From CAYGHG01 sp964349515 (lineage in GTDB: Bacteria > Oederibacteriota > PGYV01 > CAYGHG01), in contig CAYGHG010000124.1 in assembly GCA_964349515.1 (NCBI GenBank), positions 1 through 7,206 of the forward strand: 7,206 bases of DNA, read 5' to 3'. This document shows positions 4,425 through 7,206 of the stretch, one piece after another. Both the position numbers and the translations under genes were made by a program. Position 1 is the first letter of the stretch, and each line of letters starts with the position of its first letter. Below the pieces are notes generated by a model, which was not told the DNA's origin, did not search any database, and worked only from the letters and a program-made list of their open reading frames with translations.

Positions 4425-7088
4425 ATGAAAAAGATTTTAGCAGTTCTGGTTGCCATATTTATGGCTGCAGGGATTTTTGCGGCCAACAGCGATATCAGGC
4501 TCAATACGGTGGGATACCTGCCTGTTTCGCCGAAAAAGGCTGTTGTTGTAAAATCAGGAGCGGTGAACCCGGCTGTTTTTCACCTCAGAAATACATCAAA
4601 TGTTTCTGTGTTCAGCGGTACGTGTACCGGGCCGGTTACAAATTCTGATACAAGTGAAACTATCTACTATGCCGACTTTTCCGATTTTGTTACGCCCGGC
4701 ACATACTATCTTTCTGTTAATTCCATAGGCAGCTCTCCGAATTTCGTAATTGCCGAGGATGTATACAATAATGTTTTTGAAGTGGTGATGGATGCGATGT
4801 ATCTTTGGCGTTGCGGGCAGGCTGTGTCAAAGCAGTATAAAGGCGTGACCTTTTCCCATGCTGCCTGCCATTTAAATGACGGCAGTCTTTCGTTTGTCGG
4901 CGGAGGCACAAAAGACGGCACAGGCGGCTGGCACGACGCCGGCGATTACGGAAAATACATAGTCAACACCGGTGTTACCATGGGCGTGATGTTTAAGGCG
5001 TGGGAGCATTTCGGAAACAACATAGCGGCTGTAAATCTCGCGACTCCTGCTTACGGGAGTTATCCCAAGTTTCTCGCTGAATTAAAATACCAGACAGACT
5101 GGATACTGAAAATGCAGGCGCCCGACGGCTCTGTTTACCACAAACTGACCAGGACAAATTTCGCGGGAAATATTATGCCGGAAAATGACAGTGCCACAAG
5201 ATATTTTACTCCGTACAGCACCGCGGCAACGGCTGATTTCGCGGCGATGCTCGCCATGGGTGCGAGGATTTTTGCGCCCTATGACAGTGCTTACGCGGCG
5301 GAACTTCTGCAGGCTGCGCGCAATGCCTGGGATTATCTTGTTGCAAACCCTTCCAATGTAAGCGCGAATCTTACGGGGTTTTCAACCGGCGCTTATCAGA
5401 CAAATGACACGGACGACAGGCTTTGGGCTGTGGCTGAGTTATGGGAAACCACAGGGGAGGCACAGTATCTTACCGCGCTTGAGACCAGGCTTGCGAGCGC
5501 GGGGAATTTTGATGCGGTTTGGTTTGACTGGGACAATGTAAAAAATCTCGGAATGCTGACATACGTATTGTCACAGCGCGGCGGAAAGGATACATCAAGG
5601 AATAATACCATCAGAACAAACCTTATTAATATAGCCAATGGAATTGTGAACCAGTCTAATTCCCACGGGTACAACAGGCCGCTCGGCACTAATTACGGAT
5701 GGGGCTGTAACGGCAGGGTGGCAAGGCAGGCGCTGCTGCTGATGTCTGCTGATATTCTTTCTCCCAATGTAAATTACAGAAACACCACGCTTGAGGCGAT
5801 AAACCATCTGTTTGGAAAAAACTATAATTACAGGTCATATGTAACAGGGCTGGGGCACAACCCGCCGCTTTATCCGCACCACAGGCCCTCTTACGGCTCT
5901 ACGGCGTGGCCGGGGTATCTCGTGGGCGGGCCAAACCCTGACGCGACATCTTACGTGGACGCTTACAGTGATTACTATAATAATGAGGTTGCAATAAACT
6001 GGAACTCTGCGCTTATTTACGCGGTCGCGGCAGTCCTTGCGGAGGCGCCGGTTCCCACCGCTACGGCAACAATTACAGGAACGCCGCCTACGCCGACCAT
6101 AACACCTACCGTAACTCTCACTCCGACAATTACAATGACTCATACGCCGCTTCCCTCAACGCTTGTTTATGACGGCGATACCGCCGGGTTTATGCTATCA
6201 AACGGAACTGCTGTGGCGGGCGGCTCCGGAACTCTGACAGAAGTGACCGGAGGGGTGTCGGGTAATGCGATGCAGCTGTTATATGTGAGCCCATCGTACT
6301 GGCAGGAGCACAGGTGGGAGCTCAATAACCCCATAGACACTACAGGGTGGACAGACATACAGTTTGATGTTAAGTCAGTATCAGGGATTGTGAGCCAGTA
6401 TCTTATGATACAGGACTGGACGCAGGACGAAATAGACAGGGTGGACATAAATGCAAGAGCCGGAGGAATAACCTCATCATGGAAAACAGTCAGGATACCT
6501 CTGAGAGATCTTTATGTATCCGTGCCGTCAACTCTGGATGTTATAAGGCTTATCAACAACTACAATCAGGACTATACCGTGCTGGTTGATAACATCTATC
6601 TGGTCATGGTGCCGACTCTGACAGCCACCCCTACGATAACCCTCACATTTACAAGGACATCAACGCCGACTATTACAAATACGGCAACTATTACAGAGAC
6701 ATCCACGATAACGCAGACACATACCATAACCCCGACTTTCACGGTAACGCCGACTGCCACCATCACACCGACATATATTATTGACCGTATTGAGCTTAAC
6801 AGCCACAAAACATTCCCAAACCCGTCAAAAGGGGATGAGATGCGTTTCCGTTACAACATCACGGGCTATGCGAAGAAGGTAAAGGTTTCAATATACACAT
6901 TCGCGGGCAGGAAGTTTGACGTGATTGAAGAGAGTGAAAAATACTCAGGCGACCACACAATAGTATGGGTGCCGAAAAAACCGCTCGCAAACGGCATGTA
7001 CCACTACATACTGGAGCTGGAGCTTGATGACAAAAAGCAGAGGGATATAGGGAGTTTTGTGGTGATTAGGAATTTGAACAACAACTAA
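4425..7088 (+). CDS. Multidomain GH9 cellulase-type enzyme with Thr/Pro linkers, CBM-like domain and FlgD/T9SS-like C-terminus
   Basis: 887 residues. Signal peptide 1-20 (MKKILAVLVA..., cleavage near GIFAA-NS). CelD-type Ig-like domain about 22-108. GH9 catalytic domain about 112-540 with GGWHDAGDYG (Asp171, Asp174), PHHRPS at 484-489 and YNNEVAINWNSAL (Glu521, likely acid). Cys130 and Cys148-His149 repeat the metal-site pattern of the first enzyme. A Thr/Pro linker (541-577) leads to a beta-sandwich domain (about 578-730) with exposed-type aromatics Tyr625, Trp626, Trp631, Trp642, Trp665 and Trp686, and jelly-roll-like phrases WTDIQFDVKS, WKTVRIPLRDL and LVDNIYLV; it resembles carbohydrate-binding modules but I cannot assign a CBM family. 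A second Thr/Pro linker (731-783) precedes a C-terminal domain (about 790-883) with FPNPSKGD, VSIYTFAGR and LANGMYHYILEL, typical of FlgD-Ig/type-9-secretion-like C-termini. The likely site is the cell surface or exterior, acting on polymeric beta-1,4-glucan. Third gene of the locus. Confidence 0.93.
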   Translation: MKKILAVLVAIFMAAGIFAANSDIRLNTVGYLPVSPKKAVVVKSGAVNPAVFHLRNTSNVSVFSGTCTGPVTNSDTSETIYYADFSDFVTPGTYYLSVNSIGSSPNFVIAEDVYNNVFEVVMDAMYLWRCGQAVSKQYKGVTFSHAACHLNDGSLSFVGGGTKDGTGGWHDAGDYGKYIVNTGVTMGVMFKAWEHFGNNIAAVNLATPAYGSYPKFLAELKYQTDWILKMQAPDGSVYHKLTRTNFAGNIMPENDSATRYFTPYSTAATADFAAMLAMGARIFAPYDSAYAAELLQAARNAWDYLVANPSNVSANLTGFSTGAYQTNDTDDRLWAVAELWETTGEAQYLTALETRLASAGNFDAVWFDWDNVKNLGMLTYVLSQRGGKDTSRNNTIRTNLINIANGIVNQSNSHGYNRPLGTNYGWGCNGRVARQALLLMSADILSPNVNYRNTTLEAINHLFGKNYNYRSYVTGLGHNPPLYPHHRPSYGSTAWPGYLVGGPNPDATSYVDAYSDYYNNEVAINWNSALIYAVAAVLAEAPVPTATATITGTPPTPTITPTVTLTPTITMTHTPLPSTLVYDGDTAGFMLSNGTAVAGGSGTLTEVTGGVSGNAMQLLYVSPSYWQEHRWELNNPIDTTGWTDIQFDVKSVSGIVSQYLMIQDWTQDEIDRVDINARAGGITSSWKTVRIPLRDLYVSVPSTLDVIRLINNYNQDYTVLVDNIYLVMVPTLTATPTITLTFTRTSTPTITNTATITETSTITQTHTITPTFTVTPTATITPTYIIDRIELNSHKTFPNPSKGDEMRFRYNITGYAKKVKVSIYTFAGRKFDVIEESEKYSGDHTIVWVPKKPLANGMYHYILELELDDKKQRDIGSFVVIRNLNNN
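6045..6155 (+). repeat. Coding repeat: first Thr/Pro-rich linker (residues 541-577)
   Basis: This segment encodes a low-complexity stretch of alternating Thr with Pro, Ile, Ala or Val (for example TPTITPTVTLTPTITMTHTP). Such linkers are flexible and often O-glycosylated in secreted glycosidases. At DNA level it is built of repeated ACN/CCN codons with short near-repeats, and it marks the junction between catalytic and CBM-like domains. Confidence 0.85.
6615..6773 (+). repeat. Coding repeat: second Thr/Pro-rich linker (residues 731-783)
   Basis: A longer Thr-rich stretch (53 residues, about half of them Thr) in a T-x-T-x pattern, such as TITNTATITETSTITQTHTI. It separates the CBM-like domain from the C-terminal FlgD/T9SS-like domain. 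It resembles the first linker in codons and pattern, so the CBM-like cassette is bounded on both sides by related repetitive DNA. Confidence 0.85.
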
Positions 7089-7091
7089 GGC

Positions 7092-7206
7092 AAACTGAAA
7101 GTTGAAAGTTGAAAGCTGGAAACTGAAAACTGAAAACTGAAAACTGAAAGCTGAAAGTTGAAAGTTGAAAGTTGAAAGCTGAAAGCTGAAAGCTGAAAGC
7201 TGAAAG
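7092..7206. repeat. 7-bp tandem-repeat array reaching the window edge
   Basis: Sixteen full units plus three bases, in exact 7-bp register, with three main forms: AAACTGA, AAGTTGA and AAGCTGA (one unit is AAGCTGG at 7113). Forms are clustered: AAACTGA four times from 7120, AAGTTGA three times from 7155, AAGCTGA four times from 7176, which points to local copying of units. It begins three bases after the TAA at 7086-7088 and continues beyond the window. No terminator is visible between the stop codon and the array. Confidence 0.95.

Noticed and set aside
5835..6143. Arg/Cys-rich open frame on the minus strand
   Set aside because: It is antisense to the GH9 catalytic end and linker; its composition reflects the complement of the sense codons and it has no start context.
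6596..6808. Val-rich open frame on the minus strand that looks like a membrane protein
   Set aside because: It is the antisense of the Thr/Pro linker; ACN codons read in reverse give Val/Gly/Cys repeats.
1178..7206. The whole GH9 locus as a mobile element bounded by the two repeat arrays
   Set aside because: The arrays differ in unit sequence and length, and there is no transposase, integrase, terminal inverted repeat or target-site duplication in view.

Overview
The window carries a compact glycan-degradation locus from what looks like an uncultured, diderm, free-living bacterium. The envelope protein at the left has a signal peptide and a beta-barrel-like body, and the last enzyme combines Thr/Pro-rich linkers with a FlgD/type-9-secretion-like C-terminal module. 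That combination is common in several candidate phyla known mainly from metagenomes (Goldbacteria-like lineages are one guess). The taxonomic guess is inference only, because there is no rRNA or marker gene here.

Layout: (1) 20-1084, minus strand: a secreted or outer-membrane protein with a beta-rich body, a short Gln/Pro spacer and two C-terminal TPR-like repeats. It has a recognisable extended -10 promoter at 1112-1139. (2) 1085-1589, divergent intergenic region: an inverted repeat (1141-1158), a long 10/11-bp tandem-repeat array (1178-1493) with a 75-bp higher-order period, then an AT-rich stretch and a good sigma-70-type promoter (1524-1552) overlapped by two CG-centred palindromes. (3) 1590-3296, plus: a GH9 endoglucanase-type enzyme with an N-terminal Ig-like domain. 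(4) 3330-4316, plus: a LacI-family regulator. (5) 4425-7088, plus: a second GH9 enzyme of similar core architecture, extended by Thr/Pro linker, beta-sandwich (CBM-like) domain, second Thr/Pro linker and FlgD/T9SS-like C-terminal domain. (6) 7092-7206: a 7-bp tandem array that begins 3 bases after the last stop codon and runs off the window.

Proposed working: the three plus-strand genes form a cellulose or beta-glucan utilisation unit. The LacI-type protein probably represses the promoter at 1524-1552 by binding the paired palindromes at 1527-1542 and 1553-1566, and is released by an oligosaccharide made by the enzymes. The short GH9 lacks any surface or binding module, while the long one appears built for the cell surface or exterior. 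This suggests sequential attack: polymer outside, oligomers in the periplasm.

The enzyme families are known. The parts most worth a second look are the paired operators, the two unrelated minisatellite-like arrays flanking the locus, and the division of labour between the two GH9 paralogs. I saw no transposase, integrase, tRNA, rRNA, CRISPR or phage gene.
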